Source of the DNA: Liquorilactobacillus nagelii DSM 13675 | Lineage (GTDB): Bacteria > Bacillota > Bacilli > Lactobacillales > Lactobacillaceae | Direction: 5' to 3' | DNA length: 64,000 nucleotides | Assembly (NCBI RefSeq): GCF_019444005.1 | Contig: NZ_CP049304.1 | Span: 248,001-312,000 of the forward strand | Shown: one piece after another, positions 15,074-23,256 of the stretch | Layout: each line of letters begins with the position of its first letter | Numbering within the stretch: position 1 is the first letter of the stretch | The notes under the pieces: generated by a model | Seen by the model: only the letters and a program-made list of their open reading frames with translations | Database searches by the model: none | Told to the model about the DNA's origin: nothing | Program-made: the position numbers and the translations under genes

Positions 15074-15439
15074 ATGGATATAATCAATATGAAAACAATA
15101 GCGTATCAAACTATTAAGTCGGTTACAGACATCAAGCTTGTCACAACTAACTATCCTGATACATTCACTGTTTACCCTACTGCAATATATTCAGCAGAAC
15201 ACAAAAGCCATTTTAGAGATTCGAGTATGAACGAGTTGCAAACGGAATGGACCATTACAGTAGACATCTTTAAAGATCAAGGAAGTTTAACAGACATTAC
15301 AAATAAGCTCATAGCGCTTTTTAGTGCTATGGGCTTTTCTAATGATGTCGGTGATGAAAACTTGAACGGTATTTCAAGAGTATTTATCAAATTTACAGGA
15401 ATTGTAGATAACGAAATGAACAGAGTTTACGAAAACTAA
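15074..15439 (+). CDS. Tail terminator/completion protein
   Basis: A 121-residue alpha/beta protein (TVYPTAIYSAEHKSHFR, WTITVDIFKD) in the usual place of the tail terminator, between the gp10-like protein and the major tail protein. It would cap the tail tube and join it to the head. The call rests on position and fold pattern. Confidence 0.7.
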   Translation: MDIINMKTIAYQTIKSVTDIKLVTTNYPDTFTVYPTAIYSAEHKSHFRDSSMNELQTEWTITVDIFKDQGSLTDITNKLIALFSAMGFSNDVGDENLNGISRVFIKFTGIVDNEMNRVYEN

Positions 15440-15452
15440 GGAGGAATAATTA

Positions 15453-15914
15453 ATGGTTAATATTGATTTACAAAAATTTGCAGTTGATCCAAGCGATGGG
15501 TTGGTTGCGACAGGAACAACACTGGGGATGTCCACAGATGGTACATCTTTTACAACTATCGCGGGTTTGAAAACAGTACCCGACATCGGTGCTGACCCAG
15601 AAACAGTTGATGTTACTGATTTATCTGATACTAAAAAGAAAAGTGTTGCGGGTATTGAAAATACGCAAAACCTTGCTCTTGCTTGCGTTTATAAAGGCAC
15701 TAACTTTGCAGATCTAATTTCTAAATCAGGCGACGGAAATCAATATCATTGGAAGGTGACTTATCCAGACGGTTTAGTAGCAACATTCCAAGGGTCATTT
15801 ACTTTGAAAATTGGAAATGTTGCAGTTAACGGTGCTATGGACTTTACCATCACAGTTGTTGTTTCAGATGGCCCAGATTTTACAGCGCCTAGTACAGGCA
15901 CGAATGGGCAGTGA
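15453..15914 (+). CDS. Major tail (tube) protein with Prp-motif-like N-terminus
   Basis: A 153-residue protein after AAGGAGGAAT. It shows the phi13/TP901-type tube pattern: LGMSTDGTSFTTIAGLKTVPDIGADPETVDVTDLSD, then a beta-rich C-terminus ending in a Gly/Thr tail. The first ten residues, MVNIDLQKFA, resemble the LxLQxFA Prp cleavage motif. Hexamers stack to form the tail tube. A weak hairpin terminator follows, which may lower expression of the chaperone genes compared with the tube. Confidence 0.88.
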   Translation: MVNIDLQKFAVDPSDGLVATGTTLGMSTDGTSFTTIAGLKTVPDIGADPETVDVTDLSDTKKKSVAGIENTQNLALACVYKGTNFADLISKSGDGNQYHWKVTYPDGLVATFQGSFTLKIGNVAVNGAMDFTITVVVSDGPDFTAPSTGTNGQ

Positions 15915-15950
15915 TAGTCAGACGGTAGCTAACTAATCGATTCAACATAT

Positions 15951-15992
15951 AGTCGCCTTTGAAATACACAATAGCTTATGCGGCGGCTTTTA
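15951..15992 (+). terminator. Attenuator-like hairpin after major tail gene
   Basis: AGTCGCC (15951-15957) pairs with GGCGGCT (15982-15988), followed by TTTT. The loop is long (24 bases), so it is probably partial. It fits the need for much more tube protein than chaperone. Confidence 0.5.
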
Positions 15993-16011
15993 AAATTAGG
16001 AGGAAATGTAT

Positions 16012-16395
16012 ATGCCAGTAAAAAAAGCAACAAAAGAAATTAACTTTGGTGGATTAAATCTTGAATTAAAGCTTGGAGCACGCGACATTTTAGAGATTGA
16101 AAAACGCTTAGGCAAATCTATGATGTCATTATTCATGAGTGGTGACGGAGAGATGAAATTGCCACCTATTAATGAAATTTTGATTGTATTGCAAGGCGCT
16201 AATCAAGTTCACGGTGTGACCGATAACGATATTTTTAAGGCTTTTGAAAAGTATCTGGATGAAGGACATTCACCAATGGATTTGTTTAAAGTGCTAACTG
16301 ATTTATTTCAAGAATCAGGTTTTTTCGGCAAAAAGGATTTGGGTTCGAAGACAGCTTCGGAATCTCGACTGAGCCTGCTAGACAACAATCAGTAA
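16012..16395 (+). CDS. Tail assembly chaperone G
   Basis: A 127-residue protein. ATG 16012 is 8 bases after AGGAGG; ATG 16006 is too close to it. It starts with a basic MPVKKATKEINFGG and contains ARDILEIEKRLGKSMM, as in the gpG-type chaperones between tube and tape measure genes. It coats the tape measure during tail building. Near its end lies a T TTT TTC slippery site from which a longer GT product can be made. Confidence 0.85.
   Translation: MPVKKATKEINFGGLNLELKLGARDILEIEKRLGKSMMSLFMSGDGEMKLPPINEILIVLQGANQVHGVTDNDIFKAFEKYLDEGHSPMDLFKVLTDLFQESGFFGKKDLGSKTASESRLSLLDNNQ
16320..16361 (+). promoter_or_regulatory. Programmed -1 frameshift signal
   Basis: The G frame reads GGT TTT TTC, so the heptamer T TTT TTC (16320-16326) is in the canonical X XXY YYZ phase. 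After slipping, the -1 frame continues without a stop for 147 codons. The hairpin at 16344-16361 is a plausible stimulator. Confidence 0.85.
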
Positions 16396-16769
16396 ACAAC
16401 TATCAAACGATAAGTGAACTGTTAAGAGCTATCTATCCGGTTGCTGTCCAGTATGGTGTTGATGCAGAACAGTTTTGGGAAATGAGCTTTGAAGAAATCA
16501 TGGTTCAGACACTTGCTAATCGCAAAAATCGAGTGGATGAAATGAAATTTAGAGCAATGATGGATCATCAGCAGGCAAATCTAATGTCTTATGCGTTCAA
16601 TGATCCAAGCAAAATGCCTAAAGTTGAAGAGGCTTATCCTTTTTTGAAAGATGAGCAGAAAAAGCAAGCTGAACAAGTACCGCAATGGAAAATAAATCAG
16701 TTAAAGATGATAGCTAGGGCTAAGCAAATTAAGCAAGCTAGAAAAAAGTTACAGAAAGGAAGTGAATAA
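16326..16769 (+). CDS. Tail assembly chaperone T extension (made by -1 frameshift as GT fusion)
   Basis: The -1 frame is open from the slippery site to 16769 and has no early start with a ribosome binding site. It encodes the expected gpT-like part (ISELLRAIYPVAVQYGVDAEQFWEMSFEEI, then a charged helical tail). A slip at T TTT TTC (16320-16326) joins it to G to give a protein of about 252 residues. A 7-bp hairpin TTCGAAG/CTTCGGA (16344-16361) lies 17 bases downstream and may stimulate the slip. The T part links the chaperone to the tube or tape measure. Confidence 0.85.
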   Translation, partial: RQKGFGFEDSFGISTEPARQQSVNNYQTISELLRAIYPVAVQYGVDAEQFWEMSFEEIMVQTLANRKNRVDEMKFRAMMDHQQANLMSYAFNDPSKMPKVEEAYPFLKDEQKKQAEQVPQWKINQLKMIARAKQIKQARKKLQKGSE

Positions 16770-16770
16770 C

Positions 16771-19700
16771 GTGGAATTAGAGGAACTTGAGGTCCTTTTT
16801 AAAGTCAATACTGCACAAATCCAGCCTATGTTAGATAAGTTGCAAGAAGCTTTTAGTAACGTAACTGGCAAGATTGCTGACACTACAAAAAGTGGCATGC
16901 AAAAAACAGAAGATTCAATGAACATTTCCAGCGGCTTGAAAAAGGTTCAAGAACAGATTAAACAGCTTAACGAAACAGTAAGTACTTCATTTGAAAAGAT
17001 GTCTGATACCACTAAAAGTGATGCTGCTAAGATTAGCCAAAATGCTAGCAAAATGTTCAGTGGAACAAAACAAAAGGTTAGTACAGATTTACAATCGATT
17101 GTTTCTGAGATCAATACAAAAATGCAACAAGCTCGTGCAGCTCAGGCTAAAGTAAATGAGCTTCTTGGGCGGAAAAATTCTCTAAGCAATGAACAGCAAA
17201 ATGGCAAGCAAGGAGTTAAGATTGACAACCAAGTAGCTTCAGCACAGGCTCAAATGACACGTTATCAGAATCAAGCTAAAGCGTTAGCACAAGCGATGCA
17301 ACGTGAGTTCAACGCAATCCCCGATTCATTAAAACGAATTAGCACTGCTATGGATCAAAACGAAGGCAAAATTAATACTCTGAGAAGTCAACTAAAAAGG
17401 TTACAGCAATCTTATGAAGATGTTCAAGGTGCCGCACAAGTTGCCCCTGGAAACAAAAGAACACAAGCTAACCTAACATCGCTTGAAAAGTCAATGATGT
17501 CGACACGGGACAAAATGAACAAACTTATTAGTGGTAATGATGAACTTGCACAGTCTTATGCTTACATTGAGGATCGTGCAAAGCCACTTAAAGCTGCACT
17601 TGCACAAGTGGATACAGAGTTAGGTTCAACCGCAGCCGTGGCAAGCAAATCTTCAAGTGTGTTTAGCCGTTTAGGTGGTTCAATGGGTAATTTTGGTAAT
17701 CGTATGCGCAATATTGGCAGCTCTATCCGTGAAGCAACAAGTGGAATGAGATTGTTTGGAAGTTCCAGCGAGATGTCAATGAATCGCGCTAGCCGTGCCG
17801 GCCGAAGCTGCTATGGAGTTTTAAGTAGTATCCGCCAGCAATTAGTATTTTTACCGTCAATGTTGCTTGTCTATGGCCTGCTGTACAATGGCATAACAAA
17901 TATGGCCAGTGGCATGTTGTCAGCACTAAAAACTAATCAGCAGTTTGCTACTAGCCTTAATCAGATAAAAGTAAACCTTTTAACTGCTTTTTACCCGATT
18001 TATTCAGCCGTTTTACCAGCAATTAATGCTATGATGTCGGCGATTTCTAAAGCAACATCTTGGATAGCACAATTTACATCTGCGTTGTTTGGAATGAACT
18101 ATTCTACAGCTAAAAAAGGAGCTTCTAGCCTATATTCACAAATTCAGGCAATGAATGATACAAGTTCAGCATCTTCTAAGTCGTCTAAGGCAATTAAGGA
18201 AGCTAACAAGCAAATCACTGCTTCAAACAAAGCTAATGCTGAAGCGGTCAAAAAAGCGAACGAACAAATTAAAGCTTCGAATCGGACTGGTGCTGCTCAA
18301 GTTAAAGAGGCTAATAAGCAGATTACGGCATCTAACAAAGCTGCTGAAGCATCTTATGAACAGCAAAAGAAAGCTGCACAAGATTTAGCTGACTCCCTAA
18401 TGGGATTCGATGAACTCAATATTCTTGACAAAAATCAGTCTAATGATATCCAAAAACCTGATAAACAATCACTTGAATCATATGATTCACAGCCAACCGA
18501 ATCATCACCAGATTCTCAATCACTTGAAAGCTCTGATGATGATGGCGATTCAGGCGACAACGGAATTAATTTTGATACACCTAACACTGTATTTGGTTCT
18601 GCAGGTGACGCTGCTAAGGAACTACAAAAAATTCTTGGTGAACTGTTTGACCCGATGAAAGAAGCTTGGGATGCTAAAGGACAAGCAGTTATGGACGCTG
18701 CCGAATATGCTTGGAAAGAACTAGAACACGCTGTTGAAGATGTTGGTAAATCATTCATGCACGTTTGGGACAATGGAACTGGCGAAAAAACAGTAGAAAA
18801 CTTGCTGCAATTGTTAGCTGATATGCTTAATATTATCGGTGATATAGCCAAGGCCTTTTCTGAAGCATGGGAAAAAAATGACGCTGGCACTAAGTTGATT
18901 CAGACTATTTTCAATTCATTAAACGATGTTTTGAAATTAATCCATGACATTGCTACCTCATTTAGACAGGCTTTTAATGACAATAATTTAGGTGAACAAA
19001 TATTCAGTAATCTTATCAAGTTAGCAACTACTTTAGCTGATATAGTTGGCGATTTCGCCAAAGCGTTTGATGCGGCTTGGGAAAAAGGCAATGCAGGAAC
19101 TAACCTATTTAAAGCAATTCTAAATTTGGCTAATCAAGTGCTAGTATTGCTTAATAATATTGCTACTTCTTTCCGCAATGCATTCAACGATGGAACCGGT
19201 GAAAAAATATTCTCAAATATACTTGGAATTGCTACAGATGTATTTAAAATAATTGGCAATTTTGTAGGGCAATTTGATAAAGCTTGGCAACATGGAAATA
19301 CTGGCACTTCAATCTTCAAAACGTTGCTAGGCATGGTAAATGACATGCTAGGCGCTTTAAAAGATATGGCTGATTATACGGTTACATGGGCTAAAAAGCT
19401 TGATTTCTCACCATTATTGCAATCTATAGACAATTTATTACAAGCAATCAGACCAATAGCTAAAGATGTTTGGGATGGGGTTGCTTGGGGATATGAAAAT
19501 GTCTTATTGCCCCTTGCTAAATTCACCATTACAGAATTAGTTCCTAACTTCTTAAATCTATTAGCAGCTGCTTTAAAATTAGTCGGTTCAATTATTAACG
19601 CAGCTAAGCCAGCATTCCAATGGATATGGGATTCATTCTTTGAGCCTATAGCAAAATGGACTGGCGGAGTAATAGTTGGAGTTATGAAAGACTTAACTTC

Positions 19701-22700
19701 TATTATGAGTGGATTAGCAGATGTTATAGACAAACATAAAACGGCTTTTGAATTAGTTGCAAAAGCAATTGTAACGATGTTGACAGTTAAATTAGTTGCT
19801 GGCGGTTTAGATAAAGGCGTGGGACTAGTTGGAAAATTAGCAGATAGTGCAACTATATTATCTGGTAATAAACATTTGTTAATGGACTTTTTTGGAAAAA
19901 TAACAGGACTATCCGATTTGAAGTCGGCAGTTACAAATCTAAAAACTATAAAAGATGTTACAAAAGAACTTGTAGTCCAAAATTGGCAGAATTTTGTGAC
20001 AGATGCTAAAAATCTTGCAAGCGTAACATGGTCATCATTTACGAAAATTGGAACACTTATAATTGATTTGTCAAAGGCTACATGGGGAGAATTTATGACC
20101 TATGTTAGCGGAATGAAAAAGTTAGCGCAAATGAGTTGGTCGGGATTAGTCACAGCTGCTTCAGCAATCAAAAACTGGGGTGGATGGGCTAAACTCGCCG
20201 CGGCAGGACAAGTTATTTTAAATGCTGCTATGGACTTGAACCCTTATGTACTGTTAGCTGCTGCAGTGGCAGCAGTTGTAGTTGGACTAGTTGCACTGTA
20301 CAAGCATGATAAGAAGTTTCAGAAGTTCTGTAATGATGTGTACAAGTCGATTACTAAGTGGATGGGTGATTCACTAACTTGGCTTAGGAAAAACTGGGTG
20401 CAAGCAACTGTAACGATCATCAATCCCATTGCAGGAGTAGCTCTTTGGTTTCTAAAAGATACCTCTGTCGGTAAGAGCATTATAAAGTGGGCTGCCTCAT
20501 TGCCTGGCAAAGCGGCTGGTTGGGCTAAATCAGTTGGTCCTGAAATTAATCAGCATATCAGCGACGCTAAAAAAGATATCCAAAAAGCAGGTAAAAACGT
20601 TGGCGATTGGTTCAACGGCTTCCAGCCTGATGCCAATCGAGAATTATCTAATTGGGCTGGTGGATTAGGCCAGTTAGTCAGTGACGCGATTAATGGAACT
20701 AAAGACAAAGCATCTGATGCTAAAAAGCTAGTTCAAAATGCAGGGCAAAATATTGGCACTTGGATCAATGGTTTTCAATCCGATGCAAATAAAGTGATGT
20801 CTAGTTGGGCATCTAGCCTCGGGCAGCTGATACATGATGCTATATCAGGAGCCAAAAGCAAAGCGTCAAGTGTTGAAAATCTTGTTACAGAGGCTGGTGC
20901 TTTAATTGGAAATTGGGTTAATGAATTCCATGACAGTGCCAACAAGACAATGTCATCATGGGCTAGTGGGCTAGGAACTTTCGTAAGGAATGGAATAAAC
21001 GGTTCTCAGACACTAGCTCAACAAGCTGGGTCCGCACTTGGAAATTGGGTCAATGACTTCCGTAGCAACGCTAGCCGCACGGCAAGTAACTGGGCTTCTT
21101 CACTAGGAAACACAGTTAGAAATGGTATCAATGGTGCTAGAGATTTAGCGCAAAACGCTGGTTCGGCATTAGGTGGTTGGGTCAATGACTTCAGAAACAA
21201 TGCAAGTAATACGCTAAACAACTGGGCTAGCAGCCTAGGTGGAACAGTTAGAAATGGCATCAATGGTGCACGCTCATTAGCTGAAAGTGCTGGCTCTGCA
21301 ATTGGAAGTTGGATTTCTAATTTCCGTGGTGGAACAGCCCAAACATTATTTAATTGGGCAGGTAACCTAGGCGGAAGTATTGCTACAGGAATTAGAAATG
21401 GCTTAAGTGCTATCAAAAGTGCTATGAATGATGTTGCTGATACAATTAAATCTCCCGTAAAGTCTGCTGTTAATAAAGTTAAGGATGGCATTAATTGGGT
21501 TCTTAACAAAGTTGGTGCTGGTAGTCCCAGCTGGGGCTGGTTCAATTGGGCCAAAGGCACTAACAGCCACCCTGGTGGCTTGGCTATGGTTAATGATCAA
21601 CAAGGACCAAGCTATCGTGAATCATTTGAATTGCCAAACGGGAAAAAGGGGATTTTCCCAGATGTGAGAAACTTAGTCTTGCCACTGCCTAAGGGTACGA
21701 AAGTTAAAACTGCCTCTGAAACTCAAAAAACTATGAGCCATATTATGCCACATTATGCTAGCGGCATTGGCTCATTCGATTTTGACTTTAGTGGGCTCGA
21801 TGCTCTATCTAAAATCAATTGGGGTGACCTGTTTAGTGGAATTGGTAGTGGAATCGGAAACATTTGGGATGGTGTCACTGATGAGTTTGACAGCATTTTG
21901 TCAGATATATCACATCCAAAAAAACTGCTAGATTATATGGTTAATAAGTTTATGACTTATGACTGGGGTTGGTCTGGCACACAAACTAAGCTAGCCAAAG
22001 GCACTGTCGGAACATTAGAAAATGGTTTAACAGGCTGGGCTAAAAACATTATGAAGAAATTTGGCATTGGCACTCAAACTGGCCCTGGTGCAACAGGGTG
22101 GACAGATGCTGTTAAAAAAGCTCTTGCTAAGCTAGGTTTACCAACAACTTCTGATTATGTTAGTGCTTGGGTAAAACAGATCCAGACTGAATCAGGCGGA
22201 AACGAAAAAGCAATGGGTGGCAACGACGGCTTATCAGACGGCAACGCTGAGGGATTATTGCAAGTTAAACCGCCTACTTTCGCCGCTTACCACTTATCGG
22301 GCTTTAATGATATATGGAAAGGCTACGATAACATGCTGGCTGGCATTAACTATGCTAGACACCGCTATGGAGTATCAGGAATGCTAGATGTAATCGGTCA
22401 TGGTCATGGCTACGAAAATGGTGGTTACGGAGATCAGCAAGGCTTGTACCCGTTGTTCGAAGGCAATAAGCCTGAAATAGTTTTACCGTTGACTAATAAG
22501 GAACGGACGTTAAGCCTGATCCAACAAGCATTAAAATTTATCGGCATGAACTTTAGCAATGGTTTTCAAATGCCGTCAAGCCTAACTGCTCAAACAAGTT
22601 TGACTAGTTCAAGTTCAGTATCTAATGAGCAAAACACAGCAACAGCTGGCGTAACAAGTGGTGGAATTAATGAACTTGGTAGCACTATTGTTAATGCTTT

Positions 22701-22863
22701 GCTTCAAGGATTGCAGATGAGCAGCTTGAATGGCACGGCTTCAGATAATCCAATCAACATTAATCTGACAGTAAACATGGACAGTGACCAGCTCGGGCAA
22801 GCGGCTATCAAAGGTATTAATTCGGTTAACGCTAAGAACCATCGCAATATGTTAAATCTTTAG
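16771..22863 (+). CDS. Phage tape measure protein with lytic transglycosylase domain
   Basis: About 2,030 residues, starting with GTG 16771 (AAGGAAG 8 bases upstream). The first 300 residues are coiled coil. Hydrophobic segments lie at about 348-385 and 1140-1183. Residues ~640-860 hold diverged ~49-residue repeats (NIATSFRNAFNDGTGEKIFSN type). Residues ~1264-1545 hold 44-residue repeats (AGSALGNWVNDFRSNASRT type). Residues ~1797-1890 are a lysozyme-like/SLT domain (QTESGGNEKAMGG ... GLLQVKPPTFAAY) with the likely catalytic Glu in TESGG. It sets tail length, and the SLT part would open peptidoglycan as DNA enters. At about 0.15 nm per residue the tail would be roughly 300 nm. Confidence 0.93.
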   Translation: MELEELEVLFKVNTAQIQPMLDKLQEAFSNVTGKIADTTKSGMQKTEDSMNISSGLKKVQEQIKQLNETVSTSFEKMSDTTKSDAAKISQNASKMFSGTKQKVSTDLQSIVSEINTKMQQARAAQAKVNELLGRKNSLSNEQQNGKQGVKIDNQVASAQAQMTRYQNQAKALAQAMQREFNAIPDSLKRISTAMDQNEGKINTLRSQLKRLQQSYEDVQGAAQVAPGNKRTQANLTSLEKSMMSTRDKMNKLISGNDELAQSYAYIEDRAKPLKAALAQVDTELGSTAAVASKSSSVFSRLGGSMGNFGNRMRNIGSSIREATSGMRLFGSSSEMSMNRASRAGRSCYGVLSSIRQQLVFLPSMLLVYGLLYNGITNMASGMLSALKTNQQFATSLNQIKVNLLTAFYPIYSAVLPAINAMMSAISKATSWIAQFTSALFGMNYSTAKKGASSLYSQIQAMNDTSSASSKSSKAIKEANKQITASNKANAEAVKKANEQIKASNRTGAAQVKEANKQITASNKAAEASYEQQKKAAQDLADSLMGFDELNILDKNQSNDIQKPDKQSLESYDSQPTESSPDSQSLESSDDDGDSGDNGINFDTPNTVFGSAGDAAKELQKILGELFDPMKEAWDAKGQAVMDAAEYAWKELEHAVEDVGKSFMHVWDNGTGEKTVENLLQLLADMLNIIGDIAKAFSEAWEKNDAGTKLIQTIFNSLNDVLKLIHDIATSFRQAFNDNNLGEQIFSNLIKLATTLADIVGDFAKAFDAAWEKGNAGTNLFKAILNLANQVLVLLNNIATSFRNAFNDGTGEKIFSNILGIATDVFKIIGNFVGQFDKAWQHGNTGTSIFKTLLGMVNDMLGALKDMADYTVTWAKKLDFSPLLQSIDNLLQAIRPIAKDVWDGVAWGYENVLLPLAKFTITELVPNFLNLLAAALKLVGSIINAAKPAFQWIWDSFFEPIAKWTGGVIVGVMKDLTSIMSGLADVIDKHKTAFELVAKAIVTMLTVKLVAGGLDKGVGLVGKLADSATILSGNKHLLMDFFGKITGLSDLKSAVTNLKTIKDVTKELVVQNWQNFVTDAKNLASVTWSSFTKIGTLIIDLSKATWGEFMTYVSGMKKLAQMSWSGLVTAASAIKNWGGWAKLAAAGQVILNAAMDLNPYVLLAAAVAAVVVGLVALYKHDKKFQKFCNDVYKSITKWMGDSLTWLRKNWVQATVTIINPIAGVALWFLKDTSVGKSIIKWAASLPGKAAGWAKSVGPEINQHISDAKKDIQKAGKNVGDWFNGFQPDANRELSNWAGGLGQLVSDAINGTKDKASDAKKLVQNAGQNIGTWINGFQSDANKVMSSWASSLGQLIHDAISGAKSKASSVENLVTEAGALIGNWVNEFHDSANKTMSSWASGLGTFVRNGINGSQTLAQQAGSALGNWVNDFRSNASRTASNWASSLGNTVRNGINGARDLAQNAGSALGGWVNDFRNNASNTLNNWASSLGGTVRNGINGARSLAESAGSAIGSWISNFRGGTAQTLFNWAGNLGGSIATGIRNGLSAIKSAMNDVADTIKSPVKSAVNKVKDGINWVLNKVGAGSPSWGWFNWAKGTNSHPGGLAMVNDQQGPSYRESFELPNGKKGIFPDVRNLVLPLPKGTKVKTASETQKTMSHIMPHYASGIGSFDFDFSGLDALSKINWGDLFSGIGSGIGNIWDGVTDEFDSILSDISHPKKLLDYMVNKFMTYDWGWSGTQTKLAKGTVGTLENGLTGWAKNIMKKFGIGTQTGPGATGWTDAVKKALAKLGLPTTSDYVSAWVKQIQTESGGNEKAMGGNDGLSDGNAEGLLQVKPPTFAAYHLSGFNDIWKGYDNMLAGINYARHRYGVSGMLDVIGHGHGYENGGYGDQQGLYPLFEGNKPEIVLPLTNKERTLSLIQQALKFIGMNFSNGFQMPSSLTAQTSLTSSSSVSNEQNTATAGVTSGGINELGSTIVNALLQGLQMSSLNGTASDNPININLTVNMDSDQLGQAAIKGINSVNAKNHRNMLNL

Positions 22864-22877
22864 GAGGTGAGTAACTT

Positions 22878-23240
22878 ATGGCTTATTATTTAGCGATAAA
22901 TGGGGCACAGGTGAAAGCCCCAGCATCATTGGAAGTGGCGATTCAAGACATTGATACCAAAGCTTCACGCGATGCAAATGGATTACTTCACCGCGACCGT
23001 GTGGCCATTAAAAGGAAACTCACTGTAAAGTGGGGTCCATTAACTGTTTCTGAATGTAGTGTGATTCTAAAAGCTATATCAGGGCAGTTTTTTTCTTGCA
23101 CATATCTTGACCCGCAAGAGGGTAGCATGGTTACCAAAACGTTTTATACAGGCGACCGAACAACGCCAGTTTATACTTTCAATCCAGATACATTGGAGTA
23201 TATTTGGCAAAACTTGTCGGCCGACTTTATCGAACAGTAG
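22878..23240 (+). CDS. Distal tail-region protein (DUF6711-like)
   Basis: A 120-residue protein after TAGGAGGTGAG. The pattern (YYLAINGAQVKAPASLEVAIQDIDT; RDRVAIKRKLTVKWGPLT; CTYLDPQEGSMVTKTFYTGDR) matches the DUF6711 proteins that follow tape measure genes in lactobacillus phages and take the distal-tail role. It joins the tube to the tail-tip complex. Confidence 0.72.
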   Translation: MAYYLAINGAQVKAPASLEVAIQDIDTKASRDANGLLHRDRVAIKRKLTVKWGPLTVSECSVILKAISGQFFSCTYLDPQEGSMVTKTFYTGDRTTPVYTFNPDTLEYIWQNLSADFIEQ

Positions 23241-23256
23241 GAGGTGAAATTAAAAA

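Noticed and set aside
18516..18890. Minus-strand open frame opposite the tape measure gene
   Set aside because: Antisense shadow of a strongly coding + strand region with Ser/Asp-rich sequence.
20560..21400. Possible CRISPR-like or satellite repeat array
   Set aside because: The repeats are about 132 bases, keep reading frame and code for a diverged peptide motif; they are protein repeats.
21018..21560. Long minus-strand open frame opposite the tape measure repeats
   Set aside because: It is the shadow of the 44-residue repeats in the real gene; no ribosome binding site and no protein-like features of its own.
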